Below, in pieces: positions 43,501-53,842 of a stretch of DNA of 64,000 nucleotides (positions are counted from its first letter, which is position 1; the number at the start of each line of letters is the position of its first letter). The notes below the pieces were generated by a model that worked only from the letters and a program-made list of their open reading frames with translations, did not search any database and was not told where the DNA came from. This stretch comes from Candidatus Dormiibacterota bacterium (lineage in GTDB: Bacteria; Acidobacteriota; Polarisedimenticolia; Gp22-AA2): assembly GCA_035635555.1 (NCBI GenBank), contig DASQAT010000010.1, forward strand, positions 1 through 64,000, in the 5' to 3' direction. Both the position numbers and the translations under genes were made by a program.

Positions 43501-43883
43501 TGATTCGGTGTATGACCGGTGAAAGTCTGCGAACGGATGGACCAGATGTCCCCGGACTGGTTGCCGGAGCGGATATCGATCGGCACGGCGGTCGTGGACT
43601 GGCGTCGGGCGAGGCAGCGCACGTAGATGTCCCGCGTCCGGTTGTCAATCACGTGGAACACGAAGTTCCCCGTGCTGTCGGTCACTCCGCTCCCGACGAT
43701 CTTGGTCCCCTCCACGACTTCGACGCTCGCGAAACGGATCGGCTGCTGCGGCTCCACGCCTGTGAAGCCGTTGATGTCGAACTCCCTGTCGACGTAGACG
43801 AAGCGGCCGCTGACGTTGTAGTCGGCCAGGGCGGGGACGCACGACCAGGCGAGGAGTGCCAGTCCCAGGAGAGCGCGCTTCAC
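40554..43883 (-). CDS. Large secreted zinc-metalloprotease-like protein with MopE-type metal-binding repeats
   Basis: 1109 residues from a GTG at 43883 overlapping the upstream stop (GTGA); this start gives a clean signal peptide ([16 protein letters not shown]). An N-terminal beta domain precedes a gluzincin-like core: [14 protein letters not shown] (HExxH, about residue 220) and, about 36 residues on, [10 protein letters not shown], positioned like the third zinc ligand. A pre-peptidase C-terminal-type beta domain lies at about 415-515. It is followed by about seven MopE putative metal-binding modules (D-x-D-G-D-G-Y, CNDx[11 protein letters not shown]) interleaved with thrombospondin type-3-like DxDxDGxGDxCDNC repeats and a fibronectin-like insert. 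It ends in a short beta domain. Protease activity is inferred from motif spacing. Confidence 0.82.
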   Translation of the reverse strand: MKRALLGLALLAWSCVPALADYNVSGRFVYVDREFDINGFTGVEPQQPIRFASVEVVEGTKIVGSGVTDSTGNFVFHVIDNRTRDIYVRCLARRQSTTAVPIDIRSGNQSGDIWSIRSQTFTGHTPNQDLFIGTLAAVQGAGGEPFNLLAATELGSDYLLSLRGTGTYPLLIVVFNAFNPNLSSFNPNNNTITQARNAGYDDTVVMHEMGHYVSYNFAKSDNPGGEHHLSDCNQNIMLAWDEGHASFFGLSARRFAGLPHASLYVRTTGLPGPGNLQFYFDAETQLPFVCRGSTSETTVYTGLWDIVDGATTQDESPGTEESWDLLSGQDALYWKAMSIYLPTATNVSLEDFWDGWFHPSVNNGHFAEMKSIFRELGVEYFTDGFESNDTIAEARTVSPGNTLLHNTFFADRNNDLLGEPDTDLFAFPAVAGTPYVVETLNLLSDANTSLTLLASNGTTVLASNDDRSASDASSLILYTPAATGTLYVKSVHASDFGIYGSYDLRIAADTGGVDADGDGYTTDTDCNDNNAAVHPGATEICNGIDDNCNQAIDEGFDRDGDGFTTCNGDCNDGNAQIHPGVPEICNSADDNCNGVVDEGFDADGDGYSSCGGDCNDANPQIRPGATEICNGIDDNCNMVIDEGFDNDGDGYTSCGGDCNDSNPLIGPGQPEVCNGIDDNCNLSVDEGFPDTDGDGLKDCVDTDDDNDGVLDPADCAPLLYSVAHTPGEALNLSVVGSPSLTQLAWEQVPEANVYNVYRGLVQIQGWAFQSVCLYSEAANVRLNETQSPPLGQFYYYLQAARNVCGEGTLGTGTGGSTRPTATPCLPQNRDFDLDLIPDINDNCPLIANPAQADQDRDGRGDGCDNCPVLANPNQHDSDNNGVGDVCQDGDGDGFKADVDCDDQNAAIHPGAPEICNAKDDDCDGLTDEGFGTNVSCSAGVGACLRTGTVVCTSPTSSACNAVAGQPTTEVCNARDDDCDGTVDEGFDQDGDGYTSCGGDCNDAVASIHPGAVEIFNGVDDDCNNVIDDVVETVIIRLATYRVSTSTLTVEATSNYPVGSVTLSVVGYGAMTYVPAASVYRLVSGPTANPGSVTVVSTAGGSASSPVTVQ
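40798..41225 (-). repeat. MopE-type repeat block, C-terminal cluster
   Basis: Within the preceding gene. Three metal-binding modules with the pattern DGDG-Y/F, C-D-D/N-x-N, HPG-P-EICN-x-DDDCD-G/N-DEGF, one split by a Cys-rich insert. At the nucleotide level the modules share recurrent GTTGCAGTCGTC-like tracts. Confidence 0.75.
41818..42345 (-). repeat. MopE-type repeat block, central cluster
   Basis: Four near-identical modules of about 38-42 residues in tandem, each with [14 protein letters not shown] followed by HPG or similar and [11 protein letters not shown]-x-x-x-DEGF. Both Asp/Asn ladders and paired cysteines are conserved, consistent with calcium or other metal binding. DNA identity between units is high enough to allow recombination and copy-number change. 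Confidence 0.8.
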
Positions 43884-44404
43884 GGTTGCGGCTCGCCGAC
43901 CGGGACACCCATCCATTCATAGGCCCCGGCATGGTGCCTGCCCTGGGGGGCGGAAGCGCCGCTCCTCCAGATGATTCCCTGCTCGGTGTGGAACAGCCTC
44001 CCGTCGGGGAGCCGGAAGGAGGCCTCGAGCCTGATCGGGAAAGCGCCGGCGCGCTTCGACTGGATGGGGATGCTGTATGTCCGGTTCTCCCCGGCGCGCA
44101 ACGAGCCCGGCGGGCCGCTCTCGATTGCCCCGGAATCGGCGCTGAGCGCCTCCGGCACGACCAGCGACAGGTTGACGTCCTGGAGATCCCCCGAAGCCCC
44201 CAGAGTCGCCTCCAGCCGCGGCGGAAGGCCGCGACCCGGATCCCCGGGGATCGCCTGCAGGTCGAGCGTCAGCGGGAGGGTCGGCTCGATGGTGGAGTGC
44301 GTGGCGGAATACGGGCGGGAGGACGCCGGGCGGAGCCAGAAGGCTGCCACCACGAGGACCACAGGAAGCGCCACGACCAGAAATCGCGGTGTCCTGCGCA
44401 CCAA
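43880..44404 (-). CDS. Exported or membrane-anchored protein of unknown function
   Basis: 174 residues with one N-terminal hydrophobic helix ([17 protein letters not shown]) and a beta-rich remainder ([32 protein letters not shown]-like strands). Overlaps the metalloprotease-like gene (GTGA), so the two are made together; it may assist secretion or act on the same surface. No family recognised. Confidence 0.7.
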   Translation of the reverse strand: MVRRTPRFLVVALPVVLVVAAFWLRPASSRPYSATHSTIEPTLPLTLDLQAIPGDPGRGLPPRLEATLGASGDLQDVNLSLVVPEALSADSGAIESGPPGSLRAGENRTYSIPIQSKRAGAFPIRLEASFRLPDGRLFHTEQGIIWRSGASAPQGRHHAGAYEWMGVPVGEPQP

Positions 44405-44473
44405 ACAGCCCCCCCTCCGCGCGGGCCTTGAATGATGGGCGATGATGAACGGGCGGTGTGCGACGCCTCACCC

Positions 44474-44502
44474 TAAGTACGGTGGCTGCTGCACAAAGTC
44501 AA
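44474..44502 (-). promoter_or_regulatory. Promoter of the metalloprotease operon
   Basis: Minus strand: TTGACT (44502-44497), 17 bases, TACTTA (44479-44474); leader about 65 bases to the ATG at 44404. Confidence 0.5.
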
Positions 44503-44543
44503 GAACAAATGAGGTTTCAGGTGACGTTCCGGCCATGAGGCCC

Positions 44544-44571
44544 TTGACTCGGACCGCGTTCACCGTAAACT
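44544..44571 (+). promoter_or_regulatory. Promoter of the small helical gene and cysteine-desulfurase homologue
   Basis: TTGACT (44544-44549), 16 bases, TAAACT (44566-44571). AGGAG follows 5 bases before the GTG at 44592. Confidence 0.5.
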
Positions 44572-44591
44572 CTGGGTGCTCCAGGAGCCTG

Positions 44592-44861
44592 GTGAAGCCG
44601 ATGAAAATCCTGCGCTTTCCCGTCCGGCAGTCTGCGGTGCGGGACATCCCCGGTCGGATCGCCTCGCTCGAGATCCTGCTGTCGGAATGCAGGAGCCGCC
44701 AGTCTCGTTTTCACGAGGATGGACGACGCCTGAGACAATCACTCGAAAGGCTTGCGGTCCTGGCGCGGAACATGGTGCGGGACAGCGAGACCCTGAAGCG
44801 CTCCGCCGGCCGGCTGCGCGCCTGCCGTCCCCGAATCGCGCCGAAGTCCCCCCCCGTCTGA
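44592..44861 (+). CDS. Small basic helical protein, function unknown
   Basis: 89 residues from a GTG (ribosome-binding site AGGAG, 5-base spacing); an ATG at 44601 gives 86. Predicted almost entirely helical, with two amphipathic segments (RIASLEILLSECRSRQ and LRQSLERLAVLARNMVRDSE) and a basic tail. It ends 11 bases before the cysteine-desulfurase homologue. It has its own promoter, which supports it as real, but no homologue was recognised. Confidence 0.5.
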   Translation: MKPMKILRFPVRQSAVRDIPGRIASLEILLSECRSRQSRFHEDGRRLRQSLERLAVLARNMVRDSETLKRSAGRLRACRPRIAPKSPPV

Positions 44862-44872
44862 GCGCGACCTCG

Positions 44873-46039
44873 ATGGCCGGACCGATCTATGCGGATCATG
44901 CCTCGACGACGCCCGTGTCCGCCGAAGTGCTCGAGGCGATGTTGCCCTACCTGGGTGAGCGATTCGGGAACGCCTCCAGTCTCTACGCGCGCGGCCAGCG
45001 GGCCCGCGAGGCGGTCGAGCGGGCGCGCGCATCGGTCGCCCTCCTCCTGAAGGTCGCCTCGGACGAAGTGCTGTTCACCTCCTCGGCCAGCGAGTCGAAC
45101 AACCTCGCCTTGAAGGGGATCGCCCAGTCGGCGGGGCGCGGGGGGAAAACGATTCTGGCGGCCGCCACCGAGCACATCTCCGTCCTGCACCCACTGCGCA
45201 CCCTGGAACGCCAGGGCTTTCGCGTACGGCTGCTCCCGGTGGACCACCACGGGCTTCTGGACCCCGACGACCTGCGACGTGCCCTGGATGACGAGACGCT
45301 GATCGTCAGCGTGGCGCACGCGAGCGCCGAGATCGGCACGCTTCAGCCGCTCTCCGACCTCTGCCGCGTGGCGCACGCCGGCGGGGTGCCCCTGCACTGC
45401 GACGCGACCTTGACCGCCGGGGCCCTGCCCTGGCCGGAGGCACCCGACGCTCCGGACCTGGTCACGGTATCGGCGCACCTGCTGTACGGGCCGCAGGGGA
45501 TAGCCGCCCTGCGCGTCCGCGAGGGTATCCGGCTGGCGCCGCTCGTCGAGGGAGGAACGCAGGAGGGAGGAATGCGGGCCGGCACGGAGGCGCTCGCCGC
45601 GGTGGCGGGGTTCGGCGCCGCCGCCCGCCTGGCCCTGTCGGAGATGGACGGTCGCAGCCGCCGGGCCGCTTCCCTCGCGACGCGCCTGCGACGCGCCCTG
45701 GCCGGCAGGCTCGATGGACTCGAGGCGACGGGACATCCGGAGCGCCGGATTCCCGGGCACGTCAGCCTGTGTGTCCGGGGGGTCGAGGCGGAGGCGATGG
45801 TGCAGGCCCTCGATTCGGAGGGGATCGAGGCGGGCAGCGGCTCCGCCTGCACGACTGCGGTCCACAAGCCTTCCCATGTCCTGGAAGCGATCGGAATGGA
45901 TCCCGTGACGGCACGCGGCGCCCTGACGTTTTCATTCGGCGAAACGAACCGCGAGACCGACCCCGACCGCGTTGCGGCGGCTCTTGTCCGGGTGGCCGAA
46001 CGACTCCGGGCGCTGAGCCCGTTGCCTGGGAAATCTTGA
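44873..46039 (+). CDS. Cysteine-desulfurase (NifS/IscS) homologue lacking the PLP lysine
   Basis: 388 residues in the class V aminotransferase fold: YADHASTTPVS, RFGNASSLYARG, SSASESNNLALKG, TEHISVL, HCDAT, GTQEGGMRAGTEALAA. The active-site Cys326 (GSGSACTT) is present, with a normal loop to HKPSHVL. At the PLP site, where IscS/NifS read SxHKxxGPKG, this protein reads SAHLLYGPQG: the Schiff-base lysine is Leu203 (codon 45479-45481). The usual HANNE and DATQ segments are also altered (HASAE, DATL). It should not be a normal PLP enzyme; a scaffold, regulator or re-purposed persulfide carrier is possible. The frame and length are intact. Confidence 0.85.
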   Translation: MAGPIYADHASTTPVSAEVLEAMLPYLGERFGNASSLYARGQRAREAVERARASVALLLKVASDEVLFTSSASESNNLALKGIAQSAGRGGKTILAAATEHISVLHPLRTLERQGFRVRLLPVDHHGLLDPDDLRRALDDETLIVSVAHASAEIGTLQPLSDLCRVAHAGGVPLHCDATLTAGALPWPEAPDAPDLVTVSAHLLYGPQGIAALRVREGIRLAPLVEGGTQEGGMRAGTEALAAVAGFGAAARLALSEMDGRSRRAASLATRLRRALAGRLDGLEATGHPERRIPGHVSLCVRGVEAEAMVQALDSEGIEAGSGSACTTAVHKPSHVLEAIGMDPVTARGALTFSFGETNRETDPDRVAAALVRVAERLRALSPLPGKS

Positions 46040-46042
46040 GGG

Positions 46043-47323
46043 TCAGTCGAGGGGGTCGAAAACCAGGCCTGTCAGGACCTTCGGGAAGAAATACGTCGAC
46101 TTCTGCGGCAACCTGAGCCCGGCTCGGGTCACCTCGATGACCTGCTGGATGCGCGTCGAATTCATCAGGACGCCGATCTGGGCGCGGCCCATCGCCACAC
46201 TCTCGAACACCGCACCCTGGTCTTTCACGTACTCCAGATGGGCCTGGCGCGCCTGGGCCTCGGGCGTGATCCCGAGGATCCCCTCCAGCAGCAGGTGGTG
46301 AAGGAGGACGACGTCGAGCCGGCGCAACGGTTCCGGGATCGGCGCGAGCTCCTTTCGCCCGAGCCCCTCCCCCTCGCTCCATTCCAGGAGCCAATACGAG
46401 TCGTCCGGGAGGACGAGCCCGAACACACCCGGGTGGGCCGACCTCGACGACACCTTCACCCGGAGCTCGTTGGCCGTCCGCACGCGCTCGAGCCGGAACA
46501 GAGGCGCCAGGCGCGCACGGAATCCCGCCTCATCGAATCCCGGCAGGGAATGCACCAGGCGGTGGATCGGGTAGATCGCGAGACCGCTGTCCTCGAGGCT
46601 GCAGAGGAACGCCAGGACGTGCTCGGCGTCCCGGAGTCCGCGGGCGCGCCGCTCGTCGCGGTAGGCCAGGGCCGATTCGTACCGATGGTGACCATCCGCG
46701 ATGAGGGCCCACTGATCGCGCAGGCGGCGGGTGATGAACTCGACGCGCTCCCGGTCGCCGACCCGGACCACGCGACTGAGCGTGCCGTCGTCGTCGCGGG
46801 CCTGCAGGAACGTCTCGCCGCCCATCGCCTTCGCGACCGTGCCCGACACGTCTCCCCCTGGATCCGAATGCAGGAGGAAGACCGCGCTCAGGTGCGTCCG
46901 GCTGGCGGCGAGCAGTCGTCCGCGGTCGACGCGCGGCCCTTCCAGAGTGCGCTCGTGGGGCAGGATCGATCCGGATCCGAACGGTTCCAGGGTCAGACGG
47001 GCGAAGAACCCGCGGCGCGTGGCCACGCCGCCCGACGGAGGGCTGTAACTCTGCTCGCAGACATACAACGCGGCCTGCGTGTCGCGCACCAGGACTTCGT
47101 CGTGGATCCACTGATAGAGGAGCCGCGCCGCGCCGGCGTAGGGTTCGTCCCCGGCCGACGGCCGGGGCAGATCGACGTGCACGACGTTTTCGTCGTGACG
47201 GGCCAGGAGGCGGGCGCGCTGCTCCTCGGTGAGTACGTCGTAGGGCGGCGCCACCAGCCGGTCCAGGATCGGGCGCAGACGCGGCGCGTAGGTGAGGGCG
47301 CGGAACGGGAGGACGGCGGGCAT
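46043..47323 (-). CDS. DUF1015 family protein
   Basis: 426 residues from the ATG at 47323 (longer frame to 47425 overlaps the upstream gene). Matches the uncharacterised DUF1015 family, sometimes associated with SerC/SerA-like loci: PFRALTYAPRLRPILDRLVAPPYDVL, NVVHVDLPRP, PHERTLEGPRVDRG and DGHHRYESALAYRDE. The conserved Asp-Gly-His-His-Arg suggests an enzyme. Cytoplasmic. No experimental function known to me. Confidence 0.88.
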   Translation of the reverse strand: MPAVLPFRALTYAPRLRPILDRLVAPPYDVLTEEQRARLLARHDENVVHVDLPRPSAGDEPYAGAARLLYQWIHDEVLVRDTQAALYVCEQSYSPPSGGVATRRGFFARLTLEPFGSGSILPHERTLEGPRVDRGRLLAASRTHLSAVFLLHSDPGGDVSGTVAKAMGGETFLQARDDDGTLSRVVRVGDRERVEFITRRLRDQWALIADGHHRYESALAYRDERRARGLRDAEHVLAFLCSLEDSGLAIYPIHRLVHSLPGFDEAGFRARLAPLFRLERVRTANELRVKVSSRSAHPGVFGLVLPDDSYWLLEWSEGEGLGRKELAPIPEPLRRLDVVLLHHLLLEGILGITPEAQARQAHLEYVKDQGAVFESVAMGRAQIGVLMNSTRIQQVIEVTRAGLRLPQKSTYFFPKVLTGLVFDPLD

Positions 47324-47334
47324 CGAGGACCGGA

Positions 47335-47997
47335 TCAGAGGTGCTCGAGGCTCATGCGAACCTCGAATTTGTGAATGAAGTCGGCTTCGATTGAGCCGGT
47401 CGATCGTCGGTCGGCGAGAACCCACACATTCTTGACCCGGTCGAACCCCGTAACGAGGATGCGCGCGCGCATCCTGAGCACGCTCCCCTCCTTGCCCTGC
47501 GCCACCACGCCCTCGAGCGATACCTTCCCTGCCTTCATCTTGAGCAGCTGCATGACGTGATAGCTCCCGCTCAGACGCGGCGGGGCCTCGGCCACCTGGA
47601 GCTCGAAATCGGCCTGTTTGAAATCGACGAAGGAGCTCTTGACGGTTTGACTCTTCTCGTCGACCTCCTCCGGCGGGTAACCCTCGGCGGCCAGGGCCTC
47701 GAGAAGACCCTTGAAGAGCCTGGCCGGCCGGATCTTGTAGACGCGAACCAGGTAGGAGGACTCCGCCTCGGGCGGCACAGGCGCCGGGCTGTCCTCGCCG
47801 GTCGACTGCCCTTCCCCGGGGGCGTCCGCCGGGGGGGTCACCGCGGGGGAGGGGCTGCTCCCGTCCTGCGCGCGTGGGGCGGCGTCAGCCGACCAGGCGC
47901 CTGACAGGACACACAGAATCGCCCCCAGGACGAGGGCGGACATCTCCCGGGCGGTCGGCGCACGCCGGTGAAATCTCGTCGGTACGCACGCGGGCAT
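47335..47997 (-). CDS. Exported protein of unknown function
   Basis: 220 residues. Long basic N-region followed by an export signal (MSALVLGAILCVLSGAWSADA), a Pro/Ser/Glu-rich linker (about 40-80) and a 130-residue alpha/beta domain. A later in-frame ATG at 47943 is possible but lacks a ribosome-binding site. The extended -10 element nine bases before the first ATG favours that start. Eleven bases before DUF1015. Function unknown. Confidence 0.7.
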   Translation of the reverse strand: MPACVPTRFHRRAPTAREMSALVLGAILCVLSGAWSADAAPRAQDGSSPSPAVTPPADAPGEGQSTGEDSPAPVPPEAESSYLVRVYKIRPARLFKGLLEALAAEGYPPEEVDEKSQTVKSSFVDFKQADFELQVAEAPPRLSGSYHVMQLLKMKAGKVSLEGVVAQGKEGSVLRMRARILVTGFDRVKNVWVLADRRSTGSIEADFIHKFEVRMSLEHL

Positions 47998-48006
47998 GGA
48001 GCGGAA

Positions 48007-48015
48007 AGTATAGCA
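48007..48015 (-). promoter_or_regulatory. Extended -10 promoter before the exported protein
   Basis: Minus strand TGCTATACT (48015-48007), nine bases before the ATG at 47997; the transcript would be essentially leaderless. Confidence 0.4.
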
Positions 48016-48021
48016 GAGACG

Positions 48022-50571
<2,550 letters not shown>

Positions 50572-50635
50572 CGGCTGAATCCAGACTCTGCGGGCCAAAT
50601 CCTCCCCCCCATCCGGCGGTCTTCGACAGGTCGGA

Positions 50636-50663
50636 AATATAGTGCCCCGCGGGCCGGGTGCAA
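50636..50663 (-). promoter_or_regulatory. Promoter of the hybrid kinase
   Basis: Minus strand: TTGCAC (50663-50658), 16 bases, TATATT (50641-50636). Confidence 0.5.
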
Positions 50664-50692
50664 GGATCCGACCCCTCAAACCCTTACGCTCC

Positions 50693-50720
50693 TTGACTTT
50701 TGAGGATCGCCGCGTAGAAT
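50693..50720 (+). promoter_or_regulatory. Promoter of the DsbA-like gene (leaderless candidate)
   Basis: TTGACT (50693-50698), 16 bases, TAGAAT (50715-50720). The ATG is nine bases after the -10 and no ribosome-binding site fits in the gap. Confidence 0.55.
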
Positions 50721-50729
50721 CAATCCGCC

Positions 50730-51683
50730 ATGAGGCCCCTGCGACAGGCATTCCTTCCGACCGCGATCGCGGCCATCCTGATCCTCCCCGGGATCTCCCT
50801 GGGCGAGGGCCAGGGACCCGTGACCGATTTCTCCAGGGTCAAAGAAGTCGATTGGTCGGGCCTGTCGGAATCGCAGAAGAAGGTCGGCCTCAAGGTCATG
50901 AACGAGAACGGCTGCAACTGCGGCTGCAAGATGACGATCGCGGTGTGCCGGGAGCGCGACTCGTCCTGCCGCCGGAGTCTCATTTTCGCCCGGACGATCC
51001 TCGACGCCCTCCACGAGGGCAAGCCGGAGAACGAGGCCGTCCGCGTGCTGAAGGCCAAGTCCGACACGTTCGTCGAGGCCAAGCTTCCGGACGACGCGGG
51101 TGTCGTCTACCGGATCGACTCAGGGAAGAGCCCGATGCGCGGACCCAAGGAAGCGCCCGTGTCGATCATCGAGTTCTCCGACTTCCAATGTCCGTATTGC
51201 GCCGGGCTGGAGTCCACCCTGGATCAGGTCCTCAAGGCGTTTCCGAAGGAAGTCAATCTGATCTACAAGCAGTTCCCGCTCAACATCCACCAGTACGCGC
51301 GCCAGGCGGCGGTGGCGTCCATGGCCGCGCACCAGCAGGGGAAGTTCTGGCAGCTGCACGATAAGATGTTCCAGAACTCCACGGCCATCAGCGAAGAGAA
51401 CATCAAGAAGTGGGCCAAGGAGGTCGGGCTGAACATGGGAGACTTCGAGAAGTCGATGCAGTCCGGCGCCCTGGAGACCATGGTCCAGAAGGATCTCGCC
51501 GACGGTGCCGGCGCGCGCGTCCTGGGCACGCCCACCCTTTTCATCAACGGCAAGCGGGTGCAGGATCGTTCGTTCGAGGGGTTCAAGAAGACGATCCTGG
51601 AGGAGCTCGCCGCCGCCCGGACGGCGCCGAAGCCGGTTCCCGCGAAAACGCCGGCCGCCGCCAGGTCGTCCGTCAAGAACTAG
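50730..51683 (+). CDS. DsbA/DsbG-like periplasmic thioredoxin with N-terminal Cys-rich motif
   Basis: 317 residues with a signal peptide (LPTAIAAILILPGISLG). An N-terminal segment (about 30-120) has five cysteines in a short run (Cys62, 64, 66, 73, 80; CNCGCKMTIAVCR), resembling CcmH/PCYCGC-type motifs. The DsbA-like fold starts at about 140 and has CPYC at 154-157, the ISEENIKKWAKEVGL helical insert and GTPTLFING with the cis-Pro. It probably acts in oxidative folding or thiol repair of envelope proteins. The Pro/Ala/Lys-rich tail is disordered. The N-terminal cluster may bind metal or act as a thiol partner. Confidence 0.88.
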   Translation: MRPLRQAFLPTAIAAILILPGISLGEGQGPVTDFSRVKEVDWSGLSESQKKVGLKVMNENGCNCGCKMTIAVCRERDSSCRRSLIFARTILDALHEGKPENEAVRVLKAKSDTFVEAKLPDDAGVVYRIDSGKSPMRGPKEAPVSIIEFSDFQCPYCAGLESTLDQVLKAFPKEVNLIYKQFPLNIHQYARQAAVASMAAHQQGKFWQLHDKMFQNSTAISEENIKKWAKEVGLNMGDFEKSMQSGALETMVQKDLADGAGARVLGTPTLFINGKRVQDRSFEGFKKTILEELAAARTAPKPVPAKTPAAARSSVKN

Positions 51684-51703
51684 CAGCCCGTCCGGTTCCT
51701 CTC

Positions 51704-53842
51704 CTAACCTCCGCCGCCGCTCTCCAGTCGAAGAAGGAGTTTCTGAAGCTCTGGCGCCTGGGGCTGCTCCGGATCCATCCGCAACGCCGCCTTGAGGTGC
51801 GCGACGGCCCTCTCGCGGTTCCGAATCCGCTCCGCGTAGAGGAGCCCGAGGCTGCGGTGCGCATCGGACAGCCCGGGATCGAGGCGGAGCGCCGTCTCGT
51901 ACTGGTCGGCGGCCTCCGTGTACTTCCCCTGGCGTGTGAGGAGGTAACCCAGGAAGTTGGCGGCGCGGGCCGAAGGGGGCGTCGAAGAGACCGCGATCCG
52001 GAACTCGCGCTCGGCCGTCCCGACATCCCCCTTCCAGAGGGCGACCTCCCCGAGTCCGCGGTGCGCCTCGGCCAGTGCCGGTTCAAGGCGGAATCCGGCC
52101 TCGAACTGCTCGGCGGCCTCGTCCCGGCGCGAGGCGGCGGTGAGGGCGTCTCCCAGGTTGATCCTGTAGATGGCGACCGCGGATTCGAGGCGCACAGCGG
52201 TCCGCAGATCCGCCACCGCCGCGCCCACGTTGCCCCGCAGGAGCTCGATCGAGCCCAGGTTGTTCCAGGCGCGCGACGAATTCGCATCCAGCTCCAGCGC
52301 TCTCCGGAACGCCTGCTCGGCGCGGGACTGATCCCCCATTTTCCGGTAGGCCGTTCCGAGATTGATCGCAAGGTCCGCGTCCTTCGGGTTTTTCTCCGCC
52401 GCCGTCTCGAGCAGACCGAGGGCTTCCGCGGCCTGACCCTGCTGAACGAGCGCCATCCCGAGATTGACGCGTGCGTCCTGGAAATCCGGGTAGATCGCCA
52501 GCGCCGCCCGGTAGCTCTGTGACGCGTCGCCGTAGCGCGCCTCTCTCAGGTACGCATTTCCCAGGTTGTACTGGATCCGGGCGCTGCGCGGCGAGACGCG
52601 GGCGGCGCTGCTGTACAGGGAGAAGTCGTCCTTCCAATCGGGGATGCGCGTGTAGGACCGACCGAGCAGGAGAGCGGCCGCGACGGCCGCGACGACCCAC
52701 GCGAATGCGCGCGCCCCGCCTCGATCGGGCCGACCGGCGGCCCAGCCCGCGAGAAGGCACAGACCCGCGCTCGGCAGGTACATGAGCCTTTCCGCGAGGA
52801 GCGTGCCGATGAACAGCGTGATGTTCGTCGTGAGGCACGCGCTCACCGCCATGAACAGCAGGGCGAAGCCGGCCATGGGAGCGCGTCGCAGGAGCCACAG
52901 CCCCGCCGCGAGCACGGCGAGCGCCAGGACAAGGCCGCCGGCCGCGAGCGGATCGCGGAGCGAGCGGATGATCGGGATCTGGTCATAGGAATAGTCCGCC
53001 GACAGGTGCAACGGCCACACGAGAAGCGCCGCGTAGCGGACCAGGGTGCCGAGGCCGGTCAGCCGACCGTCGAACGGGCCGGCGGCGGCAGCCGGGTTGT
53101 CGACGAATGGAATCGGTCCGCCAGGACCGAGGCCTCCCAGGACCGCCATGCGGGTCGTCAAGTAGATGGCCACGCAGGCGGCGTAGCCGACGTACAGGGC
53201 CGCCCGCCGCCGCGAGGCCGGCGCTGCGGGCGGAAGCCCCGCTTCCGACAGCAGGCAGAGAGCGGGGCCGACGATCGCGGATTCTTTCGCGAACATGCCG
53301 AGCAGGCAGGCCAGCCACGCGGCGCCGGTCAGCGGTGAGACACCGCGCCGCGGGTCGAGAAGCGCCCGCCTGTGGAACAGGATCGCAGTCAGGACGCCGG
53401 CGGCGGCGAGAATCTCGGAGCGGCCGACGATCCCGGCCACCGCCTCGACATGGACCGGGTGTACGGCGAAAAGGATTCCTGCGACGGCCGCGGCGGGCGT
53501 CCGTCCACCGGCGAGATCGAGCGCGAGGAGCGTCACCAGGAGCGTGGCGAGCGCGTGCAGGATGGCATTCACCAGATGGAACCACGCGGGCCGCATCCCG
53601 GAGATGGCGGCGTCCACGGCGAACGACGCGCTGGTCAGCGGGCGGTAGAGGTCGTGCGCGTGCCCCGGCGCGTTCCAGTAGGGGGTGACCAGGAGACGAG
53701 GCAGCTCCCGCAGATCGGTCATCAGCGGGTTCATGAGGATGACGCCGCGATCGTCGAAGACGAAATCGGATCGCAGCGCGGGAAGGTAGAGAGCGAGTGC
53801 GAGGAGAGGGCAGACGAGCAGGAGGAGTCGCCGGCCCGTCAA
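51704..53842 (-). CDS. TMTC-like membrane glycosyltransferase with C-terminal TPRs
   Basis: 712 residues. Residues 1-400 hold about ten membrane helices with the TMTC/O-mannosyltransferase-like motifs FVFDDRGVIL (catalytic Asp pair), YRPLTSASFAVD and HPVHVEAVAGIVGRSEILA. Residues 410-710 are about eight TPRs. This combination is known in eukaryotic TMTC O-mannosyltransferases and in bacterial homologues; a lipid-linked sugar donor and protein acceptor are inferred. Start at 53842 overlaps the stop of the upstream exported protein (ATGA). Confidence 0.82.
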   Translation of the reverse strand: MTGRRLLLLVCPLLALALYLPALRSDFVFDDRGVILMNPLMTDLRELPRLLVTPYWNAPGHAHDLYRPLTSASFAVDAAISGMRPAWFHLVNAILHALATLLVTLLALDLAGGRTPAAAVAGILFAVHPVHVEAVAGIVGRSEILAAAGVLTAILFHRRALLDPRRGVSPLTGAAWLACLLGMFAKESAIVGPALCLLSEAGLPPAAPASRRRAALYVGYAACVAIYLTTRMAVLGGLGPGGPIPFVDNPAAAAGPFDGRLTGLGTLVRYAALLVWPLHLSADYSYDQIPIIRSLRDPLAAGGLVLALAVLAAGLWLLRRAPMAGFALLFMAVSACLTTNITLFIGTLLAERLMYLPSAGLCLLAGWAAGRPDRGGARAFAWVVAAVAAALLLGRSYTRIPDWKDDFSLYSSAARVSPRSARIQYNLGNAYLREARYGDASQSYRAALAIYPDFQDARVNLGMALVQQGQAAEALGLLETAAEKNPKDADLAINLGTAYRKMGDQSRAEQAFRRALELDANSSRAWNNLGSIELLRGNVGAAVADLRTAVRLESAVAIYRINLGDALTAASRRDEAAEQFEAGFRLEPALAEAHRGLGEVALWKGDVGTAEREFRIAVSSTPPSARAANFLGYLLTRQGKYTEAADQYETALRLDPGLSDAHRSLGLLYAERIRNRERAVAHLKAALRMDPEQPQAPELQKLLLRLESGGGG

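Noticed and set aside
41160-43922. 920-codon plus-strand frame
   Set aside because: Valine-rich periodic sequence produced by the MopE repeats on the other strand.
53006-53338. Arg/Gly-rich frames over the TMTC-like gene
   Set aside because: Shadows; the minus-strand gene has clear membrane helices and TPRs.
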